From Bacteroidia bacterium (GTDB lineage: Bacteria; Bacteroidota; Bacteroidia; J057; JADKCL01), in the NCBI GenBank assembly GCA_020635905.1, contig JACJYV010000005.1, positions 558,001-622,000 of the forward strand: DNA of 64,000 nucleotides, written 5' to 3'. Numbering within the stretch: the stretch's first letter is position 1; each line of letters begins with the position of its first letter. Below the pieces are notes generated by a model. It saw nothing but the letters and a program-made list of their open reading frames with translations, had not been told where the DNA came from and searched no databases. Positions 25,994-35,846 of the stretch are shown in pieces. Made by a program: the position numbers and the translations under genes.

Positions 25994-27835
25994 ATGGCTT
26001 TAATGACCTCCAGACCAACTATTAACTCAGGGATGCACGATGCTCCCGTTTATTCCGCGGTTCCCGAATCGCGGCATTTTAAAACCAAAGAAGAATTTGA
26101 CGAAGCAGTTGGCAAGGATTTTATCCTCCATGCCAATCAGGTTACGGGGAGGGGAGAACGATTTTTGGTGGGTTTATCTCACGGACAATCACCTGCCGGC
26201 CCGTATCGCTACATTCTGGAGCATTATTCCCGCCTCAAAAATCCTGGTCTGATTCGCTACACTTTCGTTCACTCCCGCCTCAAACGGCAGCGCGACCTGG
26301 AAGGCGTGCTGGACGCCCGCCAATTTTTGCTCGAATTGCGCCGCCGCAACCTCATCACTTCAGAAAATGTGCTTGGTACCACCCTCAACCGCGAGTCCAT
26401 CGAGGCGTATGCGGCCGACATGGAGGAAAAGCTGGGCGCCTATCTGATTGAGCACAAAAAAGAGGGATTCGACTATGTCTTCATCGCATCCGACCCTTCG
26501 GGTCGGATCGGGGCCATCTCCCGCAACTCCAAATCGTTTGGAGTGGAGAAGATCGGCATGGTGGTGCACGACCGCAGCGAAAAGGAAATAACTGCGACTC
26601 CCTGGTTTCTGAGTAAATCACGGCGCATTGCCTTTCTGGCTACCAAATCAGACAAAAGGCGAGCCCTGGCCTGGCTCTTCAACAGTTGGGGCAAGCCCAA
26701 TGAAAGTCCAAGCTTCATCCGCTTTATTCCCGAAGTGGAAAAACGGGTCACCGTTTTCATCGACGACAAAGCCCTCACCTGGCCTCAACTGGTCATCAAG
26801 CGCCAGACACCCTACGGGGTCAGCAATATCCGGGTGGACACCACCTTTCCATTCAGTGAAAAAAAGAAAGAAAAGCTGCCCGTGGTGCTCCTGATCCATG
26901 GTTTTTTGGGGCTCAATACTTTTGACGGGCTGCTCACTTCGATTTCCACCCACAAATACATCGCCGCGGCCATGCACTACGGGTCCATTCCCAGCGACCT
27001 GCCGCCAGCCGATTATTCTGAGCACGTAGTGCTCAATATTGATGCCGTGGTCAATTATTTTGGCTCCCTTGGGCACCCCGTGTATATTTTCGATCATTCC
27101 ATGGCCAACACCTATTTTCTGATGATCGATCGCCAATACGAAAATCTGATTGGCATTCGCAAATACCTGCGGGGCCGCATCGGGGCCAATCCTTTTTTTG
27201 GCGAGGAAGCCCAGCATGCGCTGATTGGCTTCATGGACAATGTCCTCCTGCCTTCAGAACAAAATCTGATCGAAAAGGCTGTTTTCATGGCCGCCCGCAA
27301 TATCATTCCCTGGGATTTCAAAAAAAGTGTGCGCCGCCGCTCAATTACCATGACTGAGTGGTTTATTCACCGTGACGCCTCCACCCTCGACCGGGTCTGG
27401 AAGCCTATCAAGGACCGCATTTTCCAGCTTATGTCCGGCCTGGGGTCACTTCCCAACCTCGACCGGGTGCCCATTACCCGTGCGCTCAACCGCCTGCCAG
27501 CCAAGGTATTTGCGATCCAAACCCACTCGGCTTTGCTCGAATCCACCCATTGGGACGATCAAAAGGGCATTCGCATTTGCAAAGAATATGGTCTTCCTGT
27601 GCTCATTCTCAAAAGCGAACACGACCCTGTAGCCAGATATGTGCCCCGATTCTATGACAACAGTGGAGTGGAGATTCAGGATGTGACCAATTTCGAGGAA
27701 ACAGACCCCTTCCGCGAGCACCTATACCACATGGTTCACCCAAGAACCACAGCCCGTCTGATCGAGGCATTTATCCAGAAAAACGAAAACAAGCGCAGGG
27801 AAAGCCAGGAAGAAACCCTTCCCGTCACGGCCTGA
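25994..27835 (+). CDS. NagB-like domain fused to alpha/beta hydrolase
   Basis: The 613-residue product has two parts. Residues about 30-285 resemble the glucosamine-6-phosphate deaminase/6-phosphogluconolactonase fold (LVGLSHGQSPAGPYRYILEH near 58-77; FDYVFIASDPSGRIGA later). Residues about 295-600 are an alpha/beta hydrolase with oxyanion-type LLIHGFLGLN, an elbow reading DHSMA (367-371, Ser369) where G-x-S-x-G is usual, an acid in KSEHDPVA and a late His in HMVHPR. The replaced glycines suggest altered catalysis. It is followed after 29 bases by an acyltransferase gene. Both domains together are unusual; I infer a lipid-ester or carbohydrate-lipid role but cannot name it. Confidence 0.75.
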   Translation: MALMTSRPTINSGMHDAPVYSAVPESRHFKTKEEFDEAVGKDFILHANQVTGRGERFLVGLSHGQSPAGPYRYILEHYSRLKNPGLIRYTFVHSRLKRQRDLEGVLDARQFLLELRRRNLITSENVLGTTLNRESIEAYAADMEEKLGAYLIEHKKEGFDYVFIASDPSGRIGAISRNSKSFGVEKIGMVVHDRSEKEITATPWFLSKSRRIAFLATKSDKRRALAWLFNSWGKPNESPSFIRFIPEVEKRVTVFIDDKALTWPQLVIKRQTPYGVSNIRVDTTFPFSEKKKEKLPVVLLIHGFLGLNTFDGLLTSISTHKYIAAAMHYGSIPSDLPPADYSEHVVLNIDAVVNYFGSLGHPVYIFDHSMANTYFLMIDRQYENLIGIRKYLRGRIGANPFFGEEAQHALIGFMDNVLLPSEQNLIEKAVFMAARNIIPWDFKKSVRRRSITMTEWFIHRDASTLDRVWKPIKDRIFQLMSGLGSLPNLDRVPITRALNRLPAKVFAIQTHSALLESTHWDDQKGIRICKEYGLPVLILKSEHDPVARYVPRFYDNSGVEIQDVTNFEETDPFREHLYHMVHPRTTARLIEAFIQKNENKRRESQEETLPVTA

Positions 27836-27864
27836 CCGACCCCAGGGAGTATAAAACCGCCAAA

Positions 27865-28692
27865 ATGGAGAATCCACCCATCCCCAAGCCCACCCTCGAG
27901 CTGGTCAAAAGCATCATCCGGCCCATGAAGGCTTATTTTCAGCCCAAAATCTTTGGGCTGGATGCCATCGAGGCAGACAAACCTGCTTTGTATGTCTGCA
28001 ATCACACCATTTTTGGGCTCACTGATGGCATTTTCCTGGGTGCATCTGCTTTAGAACGCAAAGGGGTGCTCATCCATGCCCTGATCGACAATATGCACAT
28101 GCAGGTGCCCATCTGGCGCGACCTGGTGCAGGACCTGGGCATGATCCCGGCCAGCCGCGAAGCCTGTTCGGATCTGATGGCCGCAGGCGAACATGTCATG
28201 GTTTTTCCGGGTGGATCGCGCGAAACCTGGAAACACAAAGGTGAAGAATACCAACTGGTTTGGAAAAACCGCCTGGGATTTGCCCACATGGCCATTGAAC
28301 ATGGGTATGACATCCTGCCCGTGGCCTCGGTAGGTGGAGAAGAAACGTACGAAATTCTCTGGGACGCCGACGATATCATGAAATCACCCGTCGGGTATTT
28401 CCTCAAAAAAAGCGGCCTGGCCGACAAATATTTTAAGGGTGGAACTGCCATCCCTCCCATTGTGAAAGGAGTGGGAATTACGGGTCTTCCCCGTCCCGAG
28501 CGGCTTTACATCAAGGTGGGAGACCGCATTTCTACCCGGCAATTTAAAGGCAAGGAAGACGACGAAGCCACCCTGCTCGAAGTGCGCGGCCAGACGGAAA
28601 CGGCCCTGGAAAGTATGTTTGCAGAGCTGATGGAGTTTCGTGAATCAGACAAAGATGAAGAGTGGTGGCGAAAGTGGTTGAAGAATTTGTGA
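27865..28692 (+). CDS. Lysophospholipid/diacylglycerol-type acyltransferase
   Basis: The 275-residue protein has the acyltransferase signatures in order: NHTIFGLTDG (block I, with His and Asp spaced 7 apart rather than the usual 5), PASREACSDLMAAGEHVMVFPGGSRE split over the second and third blocks, and a later LPVASVGGEETYE. The FPGGSRE block resembles the phytyl-ester-synthase/TMEM68 branch more than PlsC. It would move an acyl group from CoA or ACP to an alcohol at the inner membrane. The fused hydrolase gene upstream is 29 bases away, so the pair probably works in one lipid pathway. Confidence 0.85.
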   Translation: MENPPIPKPTLELVKSIIRPMKAYFQPKIFGLDAIEADKPALYVCNHTIFGLTDGIFLGASALERKGVLIHALIDNMHMQVPIWRDLVQDLGMIPASREACSDLMAAGEHVMVFPGGSRETWKHKGEEYQLVWKNRLGFAHMAIEHGYDILPVASVGGEETYEILWDADDIMKSPVGYFLKKSGLADKYFKGGTAIPPIVKGVGITGLPRPERLYIKVGDRISTRQFKGKEDDEATLLEVRGQTETALESMFAELMEFRESDKDEEWWRKWLKNL

Positions 28693-28820
28693 GGTAGCTT
28701 TCAATATCCAAATCCGTAAACTGTAAACCGTTAAAAAAAACAGTCCCTTTTTTTTCCTATCTTTATTACTGCGCTTAAAACAAGGACAACAGTTGAGTTT
28801 TTAACCCCGAAATAAGCTGA

Positions 28821-31800
28821 ATGAATTGGATCCGGCTTAGGTTTTTATTTGTTGGTCTTGCTTTTATCTGTTTAGCCAGTAGCCTGAAAGCCCAGGTCAA
28901 TGCAAATTTTTCTGCCAGTCAACAGGCAGGTTGTAGTCCTTTGACTGTAAATTTCACCGACCTCTCTACTGGAAATCCCACTTCGTGGGCCTGGAATTTT
29001 GGCAACGGAAATACTTCCACCCTGCAAAATCCCGGGGTCATTTATGTCAATCCCGGCACCTACACTGTCACCCTTACTGCATCCAAACCCGGCAGTTCTG
29101 ACATGGAAGTCAAGACCGCATACATTACAGTTTATGCCGATCCCACCGCAAATTTTCAGGCAAATCTTCCCCTTACGGGTTGTGCCCCGCTTTCAGTCCA
29201 TTTCACGGACCTTTCCCAACCTGGCAGCGGCACCCTGACCCAATGGCTGTGGGACTTTGGGGATGGCACCAATTCCACCCAGGCCAATCCCACCCACCTC
29301 TTCAAAAACCCGGGAAATTATCCTGTCACCCTCTTTGTGAGCAACAGCCACGGCTGTCAGGATGGTTTCACCATCACCAATTACATCCACGTGCTGGACA
29401 CGCCCGTGGCGGCCTTTCTGGCCAATCCCAATTCGGCCTGTACGGCCCCGGCGACATTTTCCTTTGTCAATAACACCACGGGCAGCGCTCCCCTGAGTTA
29501 CCAATGGGTTTTTGGGGACGGGGGCACTTCGAATGCCGGATTTCCCAGCCATACCTACCAAAATTCGGGCAATTTCAACGTGACCCTGATCGCCACCAAT
29601 GTGCATGGCTGCAAAGACACCCTGGTCGAACCCAATTACATCAACATTGGCAGTATTACGGCCAATTTCACTGCCGCGCCGCTCAGTGGCTGCCCGGGCA
29701 CCACGGTCAACTTCACAGACGCAAGTCTGGGCGGAGTCGGGGCCTGGAACTGGGATTTTGGAGACGGATTTACCTCCACATTGCAAAATCCCTCGCATAC
29801 CTATGCCAATCCCGGGAATTACACCGTCACTTTGATCGCTTCCAACGGACCTGGCTGCAGCAACCAGGTGATCAAAACCAGTTACATTACCATTCATCCC
29901 ATACCCGTGATCAGCTTTACGGCCGACACCACGGAAGCCTGTTCACTGCCTTTTACGGTGCATTTTACCAATAATACCGTGGGAGGCGCTTATTACGTCT
30001 GGCACTTTGGAGACGGTACCACCTCCACTCAAACCAATCCCACCCATACCTATACCACGGAGGGAACATTTGACGTGAAGGTTTATGCCATTTCGGCCGG
30101 GGGCTGTGCAGATTCCCTTGAAATAACCACCTATATCCAGGTCCTGAAAGCCAAGGCTGATTTTTTGCATTCATCCAGCCCACCAACTTTCAAGGGCTGT
30201 GCTCCTCTGGAAGTCAACTTTTATGACCTTAGTTTTTCCTGGCAACCTATCGTGAGCTGGCATTGGGATTTTGGGGACGGGAACAGCTCTAATCAGCAAA
30301 ATCCAACCCATATCTACAATTCAGTTGGAAATTATACCGTAAGTCTCATCATCGTCAACGACTGGGGCTGCCAGGACACCCTGATCGTGCCCAATCATGT
30401 GGCCGTGGGTGACACGCCAACCGTCAATTTTGTGGTTTCACCACAAAATCATTGTGCAGGGGCGCCCGTTTTCTTCAATAATTTATCGACTGGGAATGAG
30501 TGGCAATGGTTTTTTGGGGATGGAATAGATGATGAAAGTTTTTCCCCCGTTCACATGTACCAGGACACGGGTTGCTTTGATATCAAATTGATCGCCATGG
30601 ACCGGGGTTGCCCGGCCGACACCACTTTTTACGATTACATTTGCATCAGCGGGCCAGTTGCGGCTTTGGTACCCGATAAGGCGGTGCTTTGCCACACCCC
30701 AGGCACCATTAATTTTACAGATTCCTCCATCATTCCTCACCATTGGGCCTGGGATTTTGGCAATGGGCAGACCGCAACCACCCAAAACGCAAGCACGGTT
30801 TATACTGCGCCGGGCATTTACGGGGTGAAATTGGTGGTCACCAACGACTCGACCGGGTGCAAGGATTCCACCATTTATCCGATCGTGGTTTCAGGCATCA
30901 CAGCCGCAGTGGATGCCACGCCCATGGCGGGTTGTGCGCCCCTGCTGGTCAGCTACACCAACCAGTCAGCTCAGGCTTTGCTCTGGAATTTCAGCTTTGG
31001 GGATGGAAAAGACACGGTCACCACCAATTTTGCGGGCATGCAGCACGAATTTTCTGAACCTGGCTACTACCACGACACCCTGGTGGTGATGGATGGCTGG
31101 GGCTGTCTGGACACCCTCATTCAGAAAAAGCATGTGCTGGTGATGAATCCTGAGGTGAATTTTACCGCCGCTGATACGATTTCCTGCGTCACATTGACCA
31201 CCCAGTTTACGGATTTGAGCACGTCTGTGGTGCCCATTGTGAGCTGGTTCTGGAATTTCGGGGACGGCAATACTTCCACCCAACAAAACCCCACTCATAC
31301 ATTCGCACCCGCTCCCTTTGAGTACACTGTCAGCCTAACGGTGACCGACTCGGGTGGCTGTTCCCGCACTTTTATCCGTCCCAATTATATTGCTGTATCT
31401 CAGTCTGTGGCCAGTTTCGCCCAAAGTGCAATTCACACCTGCCCGGGATTCCCTATCAATTTCACAGATTTGTCCACGGGCCTCGGGCTCAGCTATCATT
31501 GGGATTTCGGGGACGGGGATACTTCCAATGGCAAAAATCCAACCCATATATATAATACTTTGGGAACCTACACGGTAAGTCTGCTGGTTTCGAACGCAGG
31601 GGGATGCGACAGCCTGATGGTGAAGCAAAATCTCATCACCGTGGACACCCTCACAGCTGCTTTTGGAGCCAACCCCATTTCCGCTCCCTGCCCGCCCTTA
31701 TTGACCAGTTTTACAGATTCATCTTCAAGTTTTATCACCTCCTGGACCTGGAATTTCGGGGACGGATCGGGTTCCAGCCTGCCCAATCCCAGCCATTTAT

Positions 31801-34556
31801 ACTCCACGGCCGGCCTTTTTGACGTAAGCCTGATTGTGAAAAACAATCAGGGTTGTGCGGACACGCTGATCATGCCCCAACTCATTCAGGTGGATGGCCC
31901 ATCGGGCAGCTTTACCTTCAGCCCGGACGCGGGATGTGCTCCACTGGGGGTGCAATTCAACTCGATCACCAGTAATGTGGCCTTCTACGCCTGGGATCTC
32001 GGCGATGGCAACATCGTGAACACCCTGGTGGATTCCACTTTTCACACCTACACCCAGGTGGGATCGTTTCATCCCATTTTGATTATTGATGATGGTATGG
32101 GCTGTTCTGTAAGCCTGATTTCTCCAGATTCTATCGTGACAGACACCCCGCCTGTGGCCAAATTTTCGGCTTCCAACACCCTCATTTGCGCCAGCCAGGG
32201 ACAGATTTTGTTTGTGGACAATTCCACTTCAGGCAAGCCCATCACTTCCTGGCACTGGGATTTTGGCGACGGGCAATTTGGCAATAACGGGGTCATGGCC
32301 CACACCTACGCCAATCCGGGAACTTACTCTGTAAGTCTGGCGGTCACCAATGCGGCAGGTTGCGCAGATACCCTGACCAAACCTGCCCTGATCAAGGTGA
32401 TTCAACCTCCCGTTGCTTCTCCCCAACTGGCTGACACCCTGAGTATTTGCGATCCCTACCTGATCCAGTTTGCCGATTCCAGCCAGATTTTCGATCCCAT
32501 TGCCAGCTGGATCTGGACCTTTGGGGACGGGCAGTACAGCCTTTCCCAGCATCCTTTGCACAGTTATGCCAACCCTGGCACCTACCCTGTGCAGTTGACC
32601 GTTACGGATACCAACGGATGTTCAGCCAGTCACATTCTTACCTTCGTGGCGCCGGTCATACCCCAGGCAGATTTCAATCTGGTGGATTCCACAGCCTGTA
32701 CAAGGCCGTTTACGGTTAGTTTTTTTGCCAATACCAATAATTTCACTTCCTGGAACTGGGATTTTGGGGATGGAAATCAGGGGGCGGGCAGCGGAACGGT
32801 GCACACCTATCAGCATGCGGGATATTATTCTCCCACCCTTTTTACCACAGATATTTATGGCTGCAAAGACACCCTGCAACGCATCAATTCTGTGCTGGGA
32901 GATTCTGTTCAGGCAAATTTCACCTATAACCTGCTGCCCGGCTGTCCCCCCATTCCAGTCGGATTTTTGGACCAATCCTTTTCTTTCGCCCCCCTCAACC
33001 TCTGGATCTGGAATTTTGGGGATGGAAGCGGGTCATTTTCTAAAAATCCCATTCACCACTATTCCACGGAAGGCATTCACCAGGTTCAATTGATCGTCAA
33101 ATCTGCCCTGGGATGCCGTGACACCATCTCTTTGCCCGGTCCGGACATCGTATTTCCGCCTTTGCCGGGCGTTCCGTCCATTGCACGGGCCTCAGTGGAA
33201 TCAGATCAGAGTATTTCCCTGAAATGGAGAAAGTTTTCGGGAAATAGTTTTGGCCATTATGTGATTTACCGTGAAAATCCCCCTTCAAGTGGACAATTTC
33301 TGCCTGTGGACAGCACTTTTTCCCTCACAGACACCTTTTACCTCGATCAAAATGGAATTTCACCCCTGACTCAATCCTACTGTTACAAAATTCTGGTGGT
33401 GGACAGTTGCGGGCAAAGGTCAGATTTGAACCAATCCCAAACCCATTGCACGGTTGAGTTGCAGGCCACGGGCGGCCTGATGCAGGTGGATCTGAGCTGG
33501 AGTCCGTATATTGGCTGGGACACGGTGATGGGATATGAAATTTACCGGGTGATGGATTACCTGCCCGGAAACAGCACCCTGATTGCTACAGTTTCTGGTC
33601 AGGTTTTCAGCTGGACAGATCAGAATTATCCCTGCCCGGGGCAAAATTGTTACCGCATTCAGGCCCTGAGCGGACTGCTTTTCCATGAAAAAAGCTGGAG
33701 CGACACCAGTTGTGCCAGCCCCCTGGATACCATCATTTTGCCCACCTCAACGGTGGTGCAAGCCACCGTGGAAAACGATGCGGACGTGCGCCTCAACTGG
33801 ATTCCGCCCAACGACCCGGGCATGGTCGCCGTGGGGATCGAGCGCTCAGAAGACAATCTCAACTGGATTTTCCTGAATAATTATCCTTTTGTGGTCACCA
33901 CCCACCTCGACCAGGCCGCCAATGTGCATGAACGGGACTATTTTTACCGCACTTTTGCCCTGGATACCTGTGGCAAAGCCAGCCCTTTGAGCAATCTGGG
34001 GCGCTCCATTTATCTGCAGGGTCAAAAGGTAGATGAGGTACCCGAACTGAGCTGGAACCCCTACCAGGATTGGGCAAACGGGGTGCGGGAATACGAAATT
34101 GAGGTTTTCAATCAATCCAACCAACAATGGGAATTGGTGGATAAGGTCAGCGGCAACCAGACTTTTTACCGTGACGAAGTCACAGACCTCAATCAACCCG
34201 AATATTGCTACCGGGTGCGCGGTCTCGAACAACTGGGCAACCAGAGCTACAGCCTTTCCAATCAATTGTGTTTGCCTGCTGGTGCCCGCCTGTGGGCACC
34301 TAACGTGTTCACTCCCAATGGAGACGGCAGTTTTGACACCTACCTGCTGGTCCATAAAAACATCGTGGAATCAGAACTGCACATCTTCAACCGCTGGGGC
34401 CAGGAGGTATTTTTCAGCGCCAATGTCAATCAGGGTTGGGACGGTAATTTTGAAGGGAATCCCTGTGCAGAAAGTGTGTACTACTACCTGGCGACCGGCA
34501 CGGGAGCCCACGGTGAGAAGTTTTCCGTGAAAGGATATCTGACTTTGTTGAGGTAG
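28821..34556 (+). CDS. Giant secreted PKD-repeat protein with gliding-motility-type C-terminal domain
   Basis: The 1911-residue product has a signal peptide ending SLKAQ and then 17 PKD-type repeats that I count by the W-x-FGDG core (variants include WAWNFGNGNTS, WQWFFGDGIDD, LWNFSFGDGKD and YAWDLGDGNIV). They run from about residue 25 to about 1440. Fibronectin-III-like modules follow (about 1450-1820), and the end carries the CHU_C gliding-motility domain (APNVFTPNGDGSFDTYLL... FNRWGQEVFF), a T9SS type B sorting signal. PKD domains bind polysaccharide or protein at cell surfaces, so this is most likely a surface adhesin or matrix protein. It is flanked by short gaps and has no apparent operon partner. 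Confidence 0.93.
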   Translation: MNWIRLRFLFVGLAFICLASSLKAQVNANFSASQQAGCSPLTVNFTDLSTGNPTSWAWNFGNGNTSTLQNPGVIYVNPGTYTVTLTASKPGSSDMEVKTAYITVYADPTANFQANLPLTGCAPLSVHFTDLSQPGSGTLTQWLWDFGDGTNSTQANPTHLFKNPGNYPVTLFVSNSHGCQDGFTITNYIHVLDTPVAAFLANPNSACTAPATFSFVNNTTGSAPLSYQWVFGDGGTSNAGFPSHTYQNSGNFNVTLIATNVHGCKDTLVEPNYINIGSITANFTAAPLSGCPGTTVNFTDASLGGVGAWNWDFGDGFTSTLQNPSHTYANPGNYTVTLIASNGPGCSNQVIKTSYITIHPIPVISFTADTTEACSLPFTVHFTNNTVGGAYYVWHFGDGTTSTQTNPTHTYTTEGTFDVKVYAISAGGCADSLEITTYIQVLKAKADFLHSSSPPTFKGCAPLEVNFYDLSFSWQPIVSWHWDFGDGNSSNQQNPTHIYNSVGNYTVSLIIVNDWGCQDTLIVPNHVAVGDTPTVNFVVSPQNHCAGAPVFFNNLSTGNEWQWFFGDGIDDESFSPVHMYQDTGCFDIKLIAMDRGCPADTTFYDYICISGPVAALVPDKAVLCHTPGTINFTDSSIIPHHWAWDFGNGQTATTQNASTVYTAPGIYGVKLVVTNDSTGCKDSTIYPIVVSGITAAVDATPMAGCAPLLVSYTNQSAQALLWNFSFGDGKDTVTTNFAGMQHEFSEPGYYHDTLVVMDGWGCLDTLIQKKHVLVMNPEVNFTAADTISCVTLTTQFTDLSTSVVPIVSWFWNFGDGNTSTQQNPTHTFAPAPFEYTVSLTVTDSGGCSRTFIRPNYIAVSQSVASFAQSAIHTCPGFPINFTDLSTGLGLSYHWDFGDGDTSNGKNPTHIYNTLGTYTVSLLVSNAGGCDSLMVKQNLITVDTLTAAFGANPISAPCPPLLTSFTDSSSSFITSWTWNFGDGSGSSLPNPSHLYSTAGLFDVSLIVKNNQGCADTLIMPQLIQVDGPSGSFTFSPDAGCAPLGVQFNSITSNVAFYAWDLGDGNIVNTLVDSTFHTYTQVGSFHPILIIDDGMGCSVSLISPDSIVTDTPPVAKFSASNTLICASQGQILFVDNSTSGKPITSWHWDFGDGQFGNNGVMAHTYANPGTYSVSLAVTNAAGCADTLTKPALIKVIQPPVASPQLADTLSICDPYLIQFADSSQIFDPIASWIWTFGDGQYSLSQHPLHSYANPGTYPVQLTVTDTNGCSASHILTFVAPVIPQADFNLVDSTACTRPFTVSFFANTNNFTSWNWDFGDGNQGAGSGTVHTYQHAGYYSPTLFTTDIYGCKDTLQRINSVLGDSVQANFTYNLLPGCPPIPVGFLDQSFSFAPLNLWIWNFGDGSGSFSKNPIHHYSTEGIHQVQLIVKSALGCRDTISLPGPDIVFPPLPGVPSIARASVESDQSISLKWRKFSGNSFGHYVIYRENPPSSGQFLPVDSTFSLTDTFYLDQNGISPLTQSYCYKILVVDSCGQRSDLNQSQTHCTVELQATGGLMQVDLSWSPYIGWDTVMGYEIYRVMDYLPGNSTLIATVSGQVFSWTDQNYPCPGQNCYRIQALSGLLFHEKSWSDTSCASPLDTIILPTSTVVQATVENDADVRLNWIPPNDPGMVAVGIERSEDNLNWIFLNNYPFVVTTHLDQAANVHERDYFYRTFALDTCGKASPLSNLGRSIYLQGQKVDEVPELSWNPYQDWANGVREYEIEVFNQSNQQWELVDKVSGNQTFYRDEVTDLNQPEYCYRVRGLEQLGNQSYSLSNQLCLPAGARLWAPNVFTPNGDGSFDTYLLVHKNIVESELHIFNRWGQEVFFSANVNQGWDGNFEGNPCAESVYYYLATGTGAHGEKFSVKGYLTLLR

Positions 34557-34583
34557 AGGGAAGTAAAAAGGCTTCCAAATATC

Positions 34584-34655
34584 CCGTTACGGTTAGAAAT
34601 AATTTTTATATAATTTCTTTAAAATTGGGCATTTATTGCTTTAATACCGTTACGG
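34584..34655. promoter_or_regulatory. Two CCGTTACGG palindromes, candidate operators of the XRE locus
   Basis: Identical 9-base palindromes occur at 34584-34592 and 34647-34655, each followed by A/T-rich DNA with AGAAAT. They lie 120-190 bases upstream of the XRE regulator start and are the obvious candidates for autoregulation. The gap between the PKD gene and the regulator holds nothing else I can support. Confidence 0.45.
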
Positions 34656-34777
34656 AGTAAAGAAATATTCAAAAATTTTTATTCATTTGTAACAGAAAAC
34701 AAAGGCAGTTGACATGAGCGGTCAAATTATCCGGGTAAATTGAACTAACATTAAATCTATTTTAACCTGGAAAAAGC

Positions 34778-35137
34778 ATGGCTAATTTTAAAATTATAGG
34801 AGAGAATATTCAGGCCATCAGAACCAAAATGGGGCTTTCGCAGGAAGCCCTGGCAAATCTGATTGGAATTCATCGTGAAGCACTAAGCTATTACGAAAAC
34901 GGAACGCGGGAGCCTTCCCTGGAGGTGCTTTCGAAAATTGCCCTTTTTCTGAATATTGAGCTTTCAGCTCTTTTTGAGGAAAATGCGGCCTCCCGTTTGG
35001 TTACCCAGGCATTTGCTTTTCGGGCAGAAGAACTCACCCCCGAAGACTCTGAATCTATTCTTGAATTCAGGAAGATCGTGCAGAATTACCTGAAAATGAG
35101 TCAGGCAAAAATGGAAGGAGGAAATTTAGATGGATGA
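34778..35137 (+). CDS. XRE-family transcriptional regulator
   Basis: The 119-residue protein has a typical lambda-repressor-like helix-turn-helix at about 7-61 (IQAIRTKMGLSQEALANLIGIHREALSYYENGTREPSLEVLSKIA). The rest is a short helical tail. Its stop overlaps the ImmA gene by 8 bases, so they are translationally coupled. In XRE/ImmA pairs the regulator is inactivated by the metallopeptidase; in this locus the third gene is a PIN-like protein, so the three may act as a toxin module with its own regulator. Confidence 0.92.
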   Translation: MANFKIIGENIQAIRTKMGLSQEALANLIGIHREALSYYENGTREPSLEVLSKIALFLNIELSALFEENAASRLVTQAFAFRAEELTPEDSESILEFRKIVQNYLKMSQAKMEGGNLDG

Positions 35138-35843
35138 ATTGATTTTTACCGCCCGGAAATACGCCCGTGACTTCCGCCGGCAAAATGGATTGAGCGATTC
35201 AGAACCTGTAAATATTGAAGGGTTGCTGATCAAACTTGGGGTAATTACTGTTTTTAAGCCGCTTGGCAAATCATTTTCTGGCATGGCGATCAAAAATCAG
35301 GATGGCACAAAATTCATGATGATCAACTCAAATGATCCGCGGGGACGACAGAATTTTTCAATTTCACATGAATTATACCACCTGTTTATTCAGGAGGAAT
35401 TCACCCACGAAATCTGCCTGACGGGTAAATTTCCTAAAAATGATAAAAACGAGCTCCTGGCTGATTGGTTTGCCGCTTATTTTTTGGTCCCCGATGAAGG
35501 ACTGGAAGAAATCATCCCATTTCAGGAGCAGAAAAAGGACTCAATAAAATTGGGTACCCTGGTAAAAATCGAACAGGCTTACGGCTGTTCGAGGCTGGCT
35601 TTGCTCTATCGCCTGAAGAATCTGGGGAGAATCAGTCAAAGTTATCTTGAATTTTGCTCCACGGATGTGAAAAGCAGCGCAAAATATTATCATCATCCAG
35701 TGGAGCTTTACGAGCCAGCCCGCACCAATCTGGTTTTGGGGGATTACCCCGACCTCGCCACTGAATTGTTCGAAAGTGGGATCATCACAGAAGGGCATTA
35801 TATCTCCCTGATGGCAGATATTGGCATAGATGTTTTATCCTGA
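35130..35843 (+). CDS. ImmA/IrrE-type metallopeptidase
   Basis: The 237-residue product carries the zinc site HELYH at 80-84 (NFSISHELYHLFIQEE) and a downstream acidic motif in KNELLADWFAAYFLVP, where the Glu matches the third ligand. This family cleaves or displaces XRE-type repressors to lift repression on mobile or stress genes. It overlaps the XRE gene by 8 bases and is 3 bases before the PIN-like gene. The C-terminal third is not typical of the shortest ImmA proteins and may be a sensing domain. All metal residues are in place. Confidence 0.9.
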   Translation: MDELIFTARKYARDFRRQNGLSDSEPVNIEGLLIKLGVITVFKPLGKSFSGMAIKNQDGTKFMMINSNDPRGRQNFSISHELYHLFIQEEFTHEICLTGKFPKNDKNELLADWFAAYFLVPDEGLEEIIPFQEQKKDSIKLGTLVKIEQAYGCSRLALLYRLKNLGRISQSYLEFCSTDVKSSAKYYHHPVELYEPARTNLVLGDYPDLATELFESGIITEGHYISLMADIGIDVLS

Positions 35844-35846
35844 AAA

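Noticed and set aside
28821..34556. CRISPR-like or tandem DNA array in the PKD gene
   Set aside because: The periodicity is in protein repeats of about 85 residues and the DNA copies differ; there are no short identical repeats with spacers.
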